From assembly GCA_963714255.1 (NCBI GenBank), contig CAVQNU010000024.1, positions 62,001 to 126,000 of the forward strand: a DNA stretch of 64,000 nucleotides. The letters are read 5' to 3'. Source of the stretch: Rhodovastum sp963714255. GTDB taxonomy: Bacteria > Pseudomonadota > Alphaproteobacteria > Acetobacterales > Acetobacteraceae. Shown here in pieces: positions 1 to 7,228 of this stretch. Under the pieces are notes generated by a model. That model saw only the letters and a program-made list of their open reading frames with translations, had not been told where the DNA came from and ran no database searches. Positions within the stretch are counted from its first letter, which is position 1. Each line of letters starts with the position of its first letter. The position numbers and the translations under genes were made by a program.

Positions 1-768
1 GCCGGCCAGGATGCTGTCACCGATAGAATTGAAATTATTAATCAATGCCTCAACCGGCAGGATGGCATAGGCACCGACGACGCAGCCCGATGCCACAATG
101 CTGCCGAGCAGACCCAACATCAGGATCGGCGTCGACGACACGATGGTATTGGCGCCCGACGACAGCATTGCCACCTCCGTCGGCGAGGAGGCCATCGCGG
201 TCGCGAAACCCACCAGCGCACCGCCGACGCAGCCGGCCGACTGAGTCTCGTCTTCGGTGAGCGCCCGCGGCGCCGGCATGGCTTTGTCGGCGCCGATGCC
301 GGCCTGACCGTTCGCCGGGGCGTCGGCGCCCCCGGCGAACAGCGACTCGCCGGCCGCGGCGAGCCAGGCCGCGATAGCGTCGGACTGCTCGATCGCCCAG
401 CCGATCGCCGGCTGGGCCGCCGCGGCGAGGCCGCAGACGCTGCCGCCAAGAATCGACATCAGCGGAATGAACAGCACCGCCGTGCCCGACGGCACATGCA
501 TTGCGCCGGACAGCAGCATCAGGCCTTGGGTCGGCCCGACGGCGAACACCGCAGCCATCGCCGCCGCCGTGCCCACCAGGCAATAGGCCCCCGGTACCGC
601 TTCATCGGGCAGCGGCGCAATGACCGCCTCGTGCGGGGCGGTCTCGGCAGTCGCGCCGCCTGCCGGCGGTGCGGCCGGGGCGGTATCCGCCCGCGCCGGC
701 GCCGTTCCGGCCAGCATCGCCAGCGCCAGCGCCACAACGGTCAGCTTGCAGGTCAGCAAACGACGCAA
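1..768 (-). CDS. Secreted/membrane protein with two copies of a GC..VPS..C module (partial, third of a paralogous trio)
   Basis: This reading frame is open from a TTG at 766-768 to the left edge (256 codons visible), so the C-terminus is missing. The TTG is preceded by AGGGGGA with a 4-base spacer, a strong ribosome binding site. The N-terminus looks like a signal peptide (MRRLLTCKL, then a hydrophobic run to about residue 21). Two similar blocks of about 68 residues follow (about 61-128 and 178-246). Each has a Cys near its start, a hydrophobic helix containing GPT or SPTE, a VPS/VSSTP loop, and a second hydrophobic helix with a second Cys. The same block occurs once in each of the two upstream genes. 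It lies 47 bases after the preceding gene, so an operon is likely. I do not recognise the family and assign no function. Confidence 0.72.
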   Translation of the reverse strand, partial: MRRLLTCKLTVVALALAMLAGTAPARADTAPAAPPAGGATAETAPHEAVIAPLPDEAVPGAYCLVGTAAAMAAVFAVGPTQGLMLLSGAMHVPSGTAVLFIPLMSILGGSVCGLAAAAQPAIGWAIEQSDAIAAWLAAAGESLFAGGADAPANGQAGIGADKAMPAPRALTEDETQSAGCVGGALVGFATAMASSPTEVAMLSSGANTIVSSTPILMLGLLGSIVASGCVVGAYAILPVEALINNFNSIGDSILAG

Positions 769-815
769 GGTTCCCCCTAAAGTCCGGGCGTTTCGGCGAT
801 GCCGGCCGGGCTGTG

Positions 816-1355
816 TCACGGCCCGCCCACGGCCATCCGGCGGGCCTCCGACGGCGCCGGGGTGGTGAACAGGCCGACCAGTCTGTTCCCCGCCTGGCGC
901 AGCTGCCAGGCGATATTGGCGAGGATGTTGTCTTCCTGCTCGACCGCCCATAGCACCACCGGCGTCGCGGTGGCGCCAAGGGCACAGGTCGCGGCAATCA
1001 CGGTGGAAACGAGGCCAAGCCAAAGCGTCGGCGACACCGACGGCACCAGCATGCCGCCGGAGGCGACCATCAGCAACTCAGTCGCCCCGGCCCAGAAGGT
1101 CGCGTAGGCCACCGTCGCCCCGCTGGTGGCCAGGCAGCCGATGCCCTGTTTGGTGGCATCGGAAATCCCGGCCGGCTCGACTTGCGCCGGCGCCGCCGGC
1201 TGCAGGACGAGCGCCGGGGTCTGCGCGCCGCCCACCGGATGGCCGCCGCCCGTGGAGCCACCCGGATCGGACGCCACCGCCCAGACCTGCGCCGGCGCAC
1301 CGAGCGTGAGCGCCACAGCCATCATCAGCACCGGCAAACTGCGCCGTCCCGTCAT
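816..1355 (-). CDS. Small secreted/membrane protein, paralogue 2 of the trio (one GC..VPS..C module)
   Basis: 179 residues from the ATG at 1355, chosen because GGAG sits ten bases upstream and because the protein then begins with a clean signal peptide (MTGRRSLPVLMMAVALTLG, cleavage probably near AQVWA). An in-frame GTG at 1376 is the alternative start. The mature part opens with a Gly-Pro-rich spacer, then one module: GCLATSG, a hydrophobic helix with GATELLM, the loop MLVPSVSP, and a second helix with TCALGATATPVVLW. The tail is short and polar. It is a paralogue of both neighbours, with gaps of 46 and 47 bases, consistent with one transcript running 1932 to 1. The role is unknown. The pattern suggests an inner-membrane hairpin with two conserved cysteines. 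Confidence 0.72.
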   Translation of the reverse strand: MTGRRSLPVLMMAVALTLGAPAQVWAVASDPGGSTGGGHPVGGAQTPALVLQPAAPAQVEPAGISDATKQGIGCLATSGATVAYATFWAGATELLMVASGGMLVPSVSPTLWLGLVSTVIAATCALGATATPVVLWAVEQEDNILANIAWQLRQAGNRLVGLFTTPAPSEARRMAVGGP

Positions 1356-1401
1356 CCGTTCGTCGCTCCAAACCACCTGCCCGCAGCGGCTTCATTCATC
1401 G

Positions 1402-1932
1402 TCACTGCGCCGCCTGCCGTGCATCGGTCATCGCCAGATCGCCCTGGCCGGCGGAGGCCACTGCGCGGGGAGAGGCCATATCCCGCCGGGGCGTTCCGCG
1501 CCGCGCCGGATCGCCGACCGCCGCGCCGACCTGCCCGTCCTGCGCGCTCAACTGCCGCCACGTCCAGAGCACCACCGGCGTCAACGTCGCGCCCAGACCG
1601 CAGGTCATGCTGGCGATGGTGCTGATCAGACCGACCAGCAGCACCGGGGTGGACGACGGCACGAGCGATCCGCCGACCACGGTCATGATGAACTCCGTCG
1701 GTCCGATCACACCGACGATCGCCATGCCGGCGACGGCGCTGATGACGCAGCCGGCCCCCTCCTTCTCGTCATCGTTCATGGGACGGATCGGCGGCGGCAG
1801 ATCGGCCGGCGCCGCACTTCCGGCAACCGCCATCGGTGCATCCGATGCCACGACCGCCCCGCTCACCGGACCGGTCAGGGCCAGCAGCGCCGCCAAGGCG
1901 CCGAAAGCCATCCAGCCGCGTGTGCTCCTCAT
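1402..1932 (-). CDS. Small secreted/membrane protein, paralogue 1 of the trio (one GC..VPS..C module)
   Basis: 176 residues from the ATG at 1932. The longer frame from 1980 adds a charged stretch ahead of the hydrophobic segment, whereas the 1932 start gives a normal signal peptide (MRSTRGWMAFGALAALLAL) and has GGAG nine bases upstream. After a Pro/Asp linker comes the module: GCVISAV, a helix with IGPTEFIM, loop SLVPSSTPVLLVGL, and a helix with TCGLGATLTPVVLW. This copy fits the trio consensus best. The C-terminal 50 residues are polar, Arg/Ala-rich and probably disordered. It is the first gene of the trio; its promoter should lie in 1933-2545. No function can be assigned. Confidence 0.72.
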   Translation of the reverse strand: MRSTRGWMAFGALAALLALTGPVSGAVVASDAPMAVAGSAAPADLPPPIRPMNDDEKEGAGCVISAVAGMAIVGVIGPTEFIMTVVGGSLVPSSTPVLLVGLISTIASMTCGLGATLTPVVLWTWRQLSAQDGQVGAAVGDPARRGTPRRDMASPRAVASAGQGDLAMTDARQAAQ

Positions 1933-2545
1933 GTCCCTCTGCTCCACCACCGACCGCACCCGGCCCTTCACCTCGCCCAACCCAACCGTTGCCGATTTTT
2001 TATTGCCATGCAGGCTATGCGTTCGCGAGCCATTGCAGAATAGCTGATATCGACCGGCACGAATGTTTCATTGCGTTGCAGCGATCTTTTCGTTCGGCCA
2101 TAGTCGGCATTTTATTCGTTTATGGCCGAAACGCCGCGCCCGAAGCCGCAATGCATCCATATCGGCTGGAATACCGCAACTTGCCACGCGATACCGGAAA
2201 GGCCGCGTGGCCGCACGAGCAGCAGGGCCGCGCACGCGCGAACAAAGGCGCACCGCGCCGCAAGATCATTTATTATATGGTCACGGCATATTGATATGCA
2301 AGCCGCACCCTCCAACGGGAACCGGCACACCTCAAACATCGATCCGGAGCAGCAAATTTCCATCATGAGTCTGCGCAGAGCAGACCGCGAGAACCAACGC
2401 GCCTGGCGACGCCGTTTCAGGAAGACGATATTTTGTTTTGAACTTCTCGCCGGAGTCATCCTGGTCCGTCCTGGCGAGCTTTGTGCGTGTCTGGCCTCCC
2501 CGCCGCCGCTTCGCCCGGCCGCCGGCCCGCCGGGCGCGCCCGCCG
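1933..2545. other. Intergenic region, AT-richer than its surroundings
   Basis: About 610 bases between the trio and the S49 peptidase with no convincing gene. Base composition drops well below the window average around 1990-2130 and 2260-2360. A perfect 10-base inverted repeat (TTCGGCCATA at 2093-2102, TATGGCCGAA at 2121-2130, 18-base spacer) could be a hairpin or operator. Open frames on both strands here lack a ribosome binding site and recognisable domains. The promoter of the trio must lie in the left part, but I cannot pick its boxes. Confidence 0.5.
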
Positions 2546-3331
2546 CTACAGCCGCGGCCCCGACCGCGCCTCCAGCGCGTCGAACATCGCATCCGCCGTC
2601 ATGCGCGGCAGGCGGGCGAGCAGGCCGCGGCGGCGCGGGCGGAACACCTGCGCCTCGGCCCGCTCGCCGCCGATCTCGCGCACCGCTGCGTCAACCTCGC
2701 CGAAACGGTCGATCAGGCCGAGCGCCAGCGCCCGCGCGCCCAGGACAAAACTGCCATCGAAGACAACCTCCTCCGCGCCCGTCAGGCGGGCGCCGCGGCG
2801 GCTGCGCACCCAGTCCTTGAACCTTGTGTGAAGATCGGCCATCAGCGCCCGCGCGAACGCCACGTCCTCTTCCCGTTCGGGGCTGAACGGGTCGAACCGC
2901 GCTTTGTTGGCACCCGCGGTATACAGCCGGCGCTGCACGCCCAGCCGGTCGAGCACCCGGTCGAAGCCGAAGCCGCCGCCGCGCACGCCGATCGAGCCCA
3001 CCACGCTCATCGGATGGGCCAGGATTTCATCGCCCGCGCAGGCCAGCCAGTAGCCGCCGGAGGCCCCGGTCTCGCCGATCACGGCGAGCACCCTGGCGCC
3101 GTTCTCGTCGGCCCGGCGGCGGATACGGGCGGCGATCAGGTCGGACTGCACCGGCGAGCCGCCCGGGCTGTCGATGTCCAGCACCACCGTGCCGCCCTTG
3201 CCCGCCGCCCGAAAGGCCGCGTCGATCAGCTTGCCATAAGCCTCGAGGTTAAGCGGCCCCAGGCTGGCGGCGAGCACCCCGTGCAGCCGCAGCACCGGCA
3301 CCCGCCGGCGACGCCAGAACAACAGTCTCAT
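2546..3331 (-). CDS. sppA: S49 family serine peptidase (SppA/SohB-like)
   Basis: 261 residues, the short single-domain form. Family S49 proteases cleave signal peptides and other membrane-released peptides with a Ser-Lys dyad. Visible elements: LDIDSPGGSP (residues 51-60, oxyanion region), the nucleophile Ser91 in GETGASGGYW, and the probable general base Lys143 in ANKARFDPFSPE. A basic WRRRR stretch at residues 6-10 replaces an obvious signal anchor, so the protein is probably peripheral or uses a weak membrane anchor. A GAGGG ribosome binding site precedes the ATG. It lies 64 bases after the ACT-domain gene on the same strand. Assignment to the family is firm; the substrate is unknown. Confidence 0.9.
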   Translation of the reverse strand: MRLLFWRRRRVPVLRLHGVLAASLGPLNLEAYGKLIDAAFRAAGKGGTVVLDIDSPGGSPVQSDLIAARIRRRADENGARVLAVIGETGASGGYWLACAGDEILAHPMSVVGSIGVRGGGFGFDRVLDRLGVQRRLYTAGANKARFDPFSPEREEDVAFARALMADLHTRFKDWVRSRRGARLTGAEEVVFDGSFVLGARALALGLIDRFGEVDAAVREIGGERAEAQVFRPRRRGLLARLPRMTADAMFDALEARSGPRL

Positions 3332-3395
3332 GCACCCTCACTCGCACCAAACGCGCGCCCCGGGGCGCGGAAACCGCCGACGATGGCCCGTTGCC

Positions 3396-3917
3396 TCACA
3401 GCACGTGCTTGATATCCACCATCAGCTCGTTGCCCAGATGCTCCAGCGCGCTGCGGATTTTCCCGGCCGCTTCGGCCGAGGGGGCGCGCAGCCGCGCCTC
3501 GGCGCGGAACAGCGACTCGCCGGAAAACGAGCCGCTGAGCACGTCGGTGGTCAGTTCCTCGATGTTCACGCCGCAATTCCACAGCGCCTGGGTGAAGTCG
3601 CGCACGATGCCGGGCCGGTCGTGGCCGACCACCTCGACCTGCAACACGGTCTGCGGCGGCAGCGATGGCTCATCCGCGCCGGCCCGCACCGTCACCCGCA
3701 GCCCCTGGTCCTGCAACTGCTCCAGCGCGCCGGTCAGCGCCGCGATTTCGGCGGGGGGGACGCTCACCAGCGCGATGCCGGCGAACTGTCCGGACAGCCG
3801 GGCCATCCGGCTTTCCAGCCAACTGCCGCCGCGCTCGGCCACCAGCTCGGCCAGGATGCGCACCAGGCCGGGGCGGTCCGGCCCGATCAGCGTCAGGATG
3901 AGGGAGGAGTGCGTCAC
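3396..3917 (-). CDS. Double ACT-domain protein (GcvR-like)
   Basis: 173 residues made of two ACT domains, about 5-80 and 92-165, each beginning with the signature GPDRPGLVRIL or GHDRPGIVRDF. This is the layout of the glycine-cleavage regulator GcvR and related amino-acid-sensing proteins: no DNA-binding domain is present, so it would act by binding a small molecule and a partner protein. The GTG start at 3917 has GGAAGG upstream at about nine bases. A long palindromic repeat begins 30 bases upstream of the start (3947-4177), so the promoter must be close to or inside that element. The exact ligand cannot be read from the sequence. Confidence 0.82.
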   Translation of the reverse strand: MTHSSLILTLIGPDRPGLVRILAELVAERGGSWLESRMARLSGQFAGIALVSVPPAEIAALTGALEQLQDQGLRVTVRAGADEPSLPPQTVLQVEVVGHDRPGIVRDFTQALWNCGVNIEELTTDVLSGSFSGESLFRAEARLRAPSAEAAGKIRSALEHLGNELMVDIKHVL

Positions 3918-3946
3918 CGCGTTTTACCTTCCGTTGCGGGGCTGTC

Positions 3947-4177
3947 GGGCAATGTGGGGAAGGAAGGCCAGGGCTCTGCCCTGGACCCGCCAAGGGGCGG
4001 TGGCCCCTTGGAACCCATTACTTTTAGACAATCACTCTGAGAGGGGGGTGAGGCCGTGATCCGGTTCACTGCCTCACCCCCCTCTCAAAGTGATTGTCTA
4101 AAGTAGCGGGGTCCAGGGGGCCACCGCCCCCTGGCGGGTCCAGGGCAGAGCCCTGGCCTTCCTTCCCCACATTGCCC
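3947..4177. repeat. Composite palindromic repeat, full copy 1 (A half left)
   Basis: A 231-base inverted repeat. Order: outer arm, hairpin CCAGGGCTCTGCCCTGG, hairpin CCAAGGGG..CCCCTTGG with AACCCATTAC (A-type half), a central hairpin at 4023-4102 around CCGG, then a B-type half (CCAGGGGG..CCCCCTGG with CCCCGCTAC) and the outer arm in inverse. The outermost bases GGGCAATGTGGGG are present in both arms but not in other copies of the family. The element overlaps the 3' end of the MaoC-like gene and replaces its stop codon. Confidence 0.9.
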
Positions 4178-4626
4178 GGCCGCCGCCGCAACATCACGAT
4201 ACCCCGCAGCGTCATCACCGCCTCATCGTCCTGGTTCAGCACCTCGGTAAACAGCCGCACCACCCCCCGGTCCGGCTTGCTGCGCGAGGGCACCACCTCC
4301 TGCACCGTAATCCGCACCCGCAGCCGGTCATCCGGCCGCACCGGTTTCGGCCAGCGCAGCTCGTCCACCCCGGGCGAGCCCAGGCTGGCGTTGGCCGGGA
4401 TGAAATGCTCCACCATCAGCCGCATCATCACCCCCCCTGTCTGCCAGCCGCTGGCGATCAGCCCGCCATAGGGGCTTTGCTTGGCCGCCTCCGGGTCGGT
4501 GTGGAAGCTCTGCGGATCGTATTGCCCGGCGAAGGCGATGATCTCCGCCTCGGTGAGCCGATAGTCGCCGAACTCGGCCACGTCGCCGGGGTGAAAATCC
4601 TCCAGCCATCGCTCCGGAACCCGCAT
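4066..4626 (-). CDS. MaoC-like hot-dog dehydratase with repeat-encoded C-terminal tail
   Basis: 186 residues. A MaoC/R-hydratase single hot-dog fold: the catalytic pair is Asp37 and His42 in YDPQSFHTDPEAA, which hydrates or dehydrates acyl-CoA or similar thioesters. The conserved domain ends near residue 149 (LRGIVMLRRRP). The remaining 37 residues or so (GNVGKEGQGSALDP onward) are translated from the inverted repeat at 3947-4177, so the native stop has been lost. The same tail peptide occurs on the RlmM protein at 50091-51059. It is transcribed away from the hydrogenase operon, with 167 bases between their starts. The substrate is unknown. Confidence 0.87.
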   Translation of the reverse strand: MRVPERWLEDFHPGDVAEFGDYRLTEAEIIAFAGQYDPQSFHTDPEAAKQSPYGGLIASGWQTGGVMMRLMVEHFIPANASLGSPGVDELRWPKPVRPDDRLRVRITVQEVVPSRSKPDRGVVRLFTEVLNQDDEAVMTLRGIVMLRRRPGNVGKEGQGSALDPPGGGGPLDPATLDNHFERGVRQ

Positions 4627-4706
4627 GTGTCACACCTCCCTTATTCCGGGCGGATGGTCACACGCGCCGGCGGCCGGCGGCAACCGGTCGGCGGATTGAC
4701 GCCGAT

Positions 4707-4720
4707 TTGATGCAGGTCAA
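4707..4720 (+). promoter_or_regulatory. FNR/FixK-type anaerobox upstream of the hydrogenase operon
   Basis: TTGATGCAGGTCAA matches the Fnr/FixK consensus TTGAT-N4-(A/G)TCAA. It lies 73 bases ahead of the chosen hydB start at 4794 in an otherwise featureless gap. The location fits activation of the hydrogenase operon under low oxygen (inference). It could also act on the divergent MaoC-like gene. Confidence 0.6.
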
Positions 4721-4793
4721 AGCGGCCGGCGCCGGGATGGCAGAAATGTCATCCGTTCGCCGGCCCCGGGACGGACAGGCAAGGGAAGAAAGA

Positions 4794-5934
4794 ATGTCCG
4801 CATCCGGAGTGCCGAAGGCTGGGGCTGTGTTGGGGCTGGACGGGCTGCAGGCCCTGATCGCCGCGCTGGCCGCCCGTGGCTATCAGGTGATCGGGCCCGT
4901 CGAGCGCGACGGCGCCATCGTCACCGACCACATCGCCGGCCTCGCCGATCTGCCGGCCGGCCGCACCGACCTGCAGGAGCCGGGCCGGTATCGCCTCGCC
5001 GACCGCGACGACGGCGCCCTGTTCGGCTACGCGGTCGGTCCCACGTCATGGAAGCGCCACTTGCACCGGCCGGTCGAAACGCTGTTCCGCGTCCGCCGGA
5101 TCGGCGAGGAACTGGCCTTCGAGCCGCCCCGCGAACAGCCGCCGCGCACCGCGTTCCTCGGCGTGCGCGCCTGCGAGTTGGCCGCCATCGCGGTGCAGGA
5201 CCAGGTGCTCAAGGGCGGCCGCTACGTGAACACCGAATACGCCGCCCGCCGGGCGAACATTTTCCTGGTCGCGGTCAACTGCGGCGATCCGGCGTCCACC
5301 TGCTTCTGCACCTCGCTCGACACCGGGCCGCGCGCCAGCCGGGGCTACGACCTCGCGCTGACCGAACTGGTGGACGGGCGGCATGAGTTCCTCGCCGAGC
5401 CGGGCACCGATTCCGGCGCCGCCCTGCTCGCCTACCTGCCCACCCGCCCGCCAACCGAGGCAGACTGGCAGGCGGCCGACGCCGTCGCCACGCGCGCCGC
5501 GGCCAACATCAAACGCAAGCTACCCACCCATGGGCTGAAAGCCGCGCTGCAGCAGCATCCCGAGCATGCGCGCTGGGATGACGTGGCCGGGCGCTGCCTG
5601 GCCTGCGCCAACTGCACCATGGTCTGCCCGACCTGCTTCTGCACCACCATCGAGGACCACAGCGACCTCGACGGCCAGGGCGCCGAGCGCGTCCGCCGCT
5701 GGGATTCCTGCTTCAACGGCGATTTCTCCTACGTGCATGGCGGCGCGGTGCGCACCCAGAACGCGGTCGCGCTACCGCCAGTGGCTGACCCACAAGCTGG
5801 CGCATTGGTGGGACCAGTTCGGCCGCTCCGGCTGCGTCGGCTGCGGCCGTTGCATCGCCTGGTGTCCCGCCGGCATCGACATCACCGCCGAAGCCGCGGC
5901 TTTCGTGCAGGAGAACGCCCATGGAGACGCTTGA
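4794..5934 (+). pseudogene. hydB: Group 3b [NiFe] hydrogenase (sulfhydrogenase) beta subunit, frameshifted
   Basis: Electron-transfer subunit of the cytoplasmic NAD(P)-linked hydrogenase, expected to carry two [4Fe-4S] clusters. The ATG at 4794 has AGGGA in good position. The first cluster motif, CLACANCTMVCPTCFC, is at about 5595-5645 in the starting frame. The second, SGCVGCGRCIAWCP, is at about 5828-5872 in another frame. The family sequence between them (YVHGGAVR then TRSRYRQWLTHKLAHWWDQFG) is recovered only if one extra base is removed within about 5752-5770; the gene length is 3n+1. Without correction the protein loses the second ferredoxin domain and runs on in the wrong frame to 6179. 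The 3' end overlaps the next gene by 14 bases. Could be sequencing error or real inactivation. Confidence 0.85.
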
Positions 5935-6388
5935 GAGCATCGTGCTGGCGCAGCCGTTCTTCGCCGGCCTCGATGCGGACATCGCCGCCGCGATCGCCGG
6001 CTGCGCCCGCACCGTCCATTTCGAGCCCGACACCTACCTGTTCCACGAGGGCGAAGCGGTGGGCGAGTTCTTCCTGCTGCGCGAGGGCGACGTGGCGCTG
6101 GAAATCCACGCCGCCGGCCGCCCCGCTTTGGTGCTCGGCACCGTGCATCCGGACGACATCGTCGGCGCCTCCTGGCTGATCCCGCCCTATCGCTGGAACA
6201 GCGACGCGCGGGCCCGCACGCCGGTGCGCGCGCTCGGCATCGACGCCGCCTGCCTGCGCAACAAATGCGATGCCGACCCGCGGATCGGCTATGCGCTGAT
6301 GAAGCGCTTCGCGCCGCTGCTGGTGCGCCGCCTGCAGGCCGCGCATCTGCACCTGCTCGATGTCTATGGCCGACCGGACCCGGTCTGA
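5921..6388 (+). CDS. Cyclic-nucleotide-binding-domain protein of the hydrogenase operon
   Basis: 155 residues: a CRP-type beta-barrel sensor domain (PFFAGLDAD, FEPDTYLFHEGEAVGEFFLL, GTVHPDDIVGASWL) followed by one helix and no helix-turn-helix. It therefore cannot bind DNA like CRP or Fnr and more likely senses a ligand or docks to the enzyme. AGGAG lies seven bases before the ATG, and the gene overlaps the end of hydB by 14 bases. It sits between the beta and gamma subunit genes, so it is probably co-translated and functionally tied to the hydrogenase (inference). A YRWNSDARA segment occurs where CRP places its phosphate-binding cassette, but the usual Arg-Ser pair is not obvious, so cAMP binding is doubtful. 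Confidence 0.82.
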   Translation: METLESIVLAQPFFAGLDADIAAAIAGCARTVHFEPDTYLFHEGEAVGEFFLLREGDVALEIHAAGRPALVLGTVHPDDIVGASWLIPPYRWNSDARARTPVRALGIDAACLRNKCDADPRIGYALMKRFAPLLVRRLQAAHLHLLDVYGRPDPV

Positions 6389-6398
6389 GGAGCGCGGC

Positions 6399-7226
6399 AT
6401 GCCCACGAGCCCTTATCTGCCGCTGCCGTACCGCGTCATCGCGGTGCGCCAGGACACGCCGGACACCGCGACCGTCGACCTGATGCCGGTCGGCGCCGCC
6501 ATCCCCGAGCCGGCGCCCGGCCAGTTCACCATGCTGTATGTGCTCGGCGTCGGCGAGGCGCCGATCAGCGTCAGCGGCGCGCCGATCGAAGGCGCGCCGC
6601 TGGCGCAGACGCTGCGCGGCGTCGGCGCGGTCAGCAAGGCCGTCATCCGGCTGCAGCCGGGCCAGGAACTCGGCGTGCGCGGCCCGTACGGCACCATCTG
6701 GCCGGTCGCCGAGGCGGATGGCCACGACGTGCTGTTCATCGCCGGCGGGCTGGGCCTGGCGCCGCTGCGCCCGGCGGTGCGCCACGTGCTGGCCAACCGT
6801 GAGCGCTACGGCCGCGTTTCCCTCCTGTACGGCACGCGCAGCCCGGCGGACATTCTGTACCGCGACGAACTGGCGCTGTGGCGGCGCATGCTCGATGTGC
6901 AGATCGAGATCACGGTCGACCGCGCCCACCGCTCCTGGCACGGGGCGGTCGGCGTGGTGACCGAGCTGATCCCGCGCGCCGGCGTCGATCCCGCCCGCAC
7001 CATCGCCATGGTCTGCGGGCCGGAGGTGATGATGCGGTTTTCCGTCCAGGCGCTGCAGGCTGCCGGCATGCCCTTCGAGCAAATATACGTCTCGATGGAG
7101 CGCAGCATGAAATGCGGCACCGGCCTGTGCGGCCGCTGCCAGTTCGGCCCGGACTTCGTCTGCAAGCAGGGCGCGGTGATGCGCTACGACCGCATCGCCT
7201 CCATTTTCACCGTGCGGGAGATCTGA
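6399..7226 (+). CDS. hydG: Group 3b hydrogenase gamma subunit, FAD/NAD(P)-binding reductase
   Basis: 275 residues from the ATG at 6399, chosen for GAGGAG seven bases upstream; longer in-frame starts lie inside the previous gene. Ferredoxin-NADP reductase fold: FAD-binding barrel with GVRGPYGTIWP, then the NAD(P)-binding domain with IAGGLGLAPLRP and LLYGTRSPADILY. It ends with a four-Cys [2Fe-2S] motif, KCGTGLCGRCQFGPDFVC. It passes electrons between the hydrogenase clusters and NAD(P)H. It starts 10 bases after the CNB gene and is separated from the delta gene by two bases. A complete, normal family member. Confidence 0.93.
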   Translation: MPTSPYLPLPYRVIAVRQDTPDTATVDLMPVGAAIPEPAPGQFTMLYVLGVGEAPISVSGAPIEGAPLAQTLRGVGAVSKAVIRLQPGQELGVRGPYGTIWPVAEADGHDVLFIAGGLGLAPLRPAVRHVLANRERYGRVSLLYGTRSPADILYRDELALWRRMLDVQIEITVDRAHRSWHGAVGVVTELIPRAGVDPARTIAMVCGPEVMMRFSVQALQAAGMPFEQIYVSMERSMKCGTGLCGRCQFGPDFVCKQGAVMRYDRIASIFTVREI

Positions 7227-7228
7227 CG

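Noticed and set aside
2112..2459. Possible small gene on the minus strand in the AT-rich gap
   Set aside because: No ribosome binding site and no recognisable pattern; the frame is probably chance.
3947..4177. Long palindromes as simple rho-independent terminators
   Set aside because: No T-runs follow the stems, copies also occur within operons (ybbA-ybbP, glgB-glgC), and the A/B polarity is constant, so a terminator role alone does not explain them.
5752..5772. Programmed ribosomal frameshift in hydB
   Set aside because: No slippery heptamer and no conserved use of frameshifting in this family is known; an indel is the simpler explanation.
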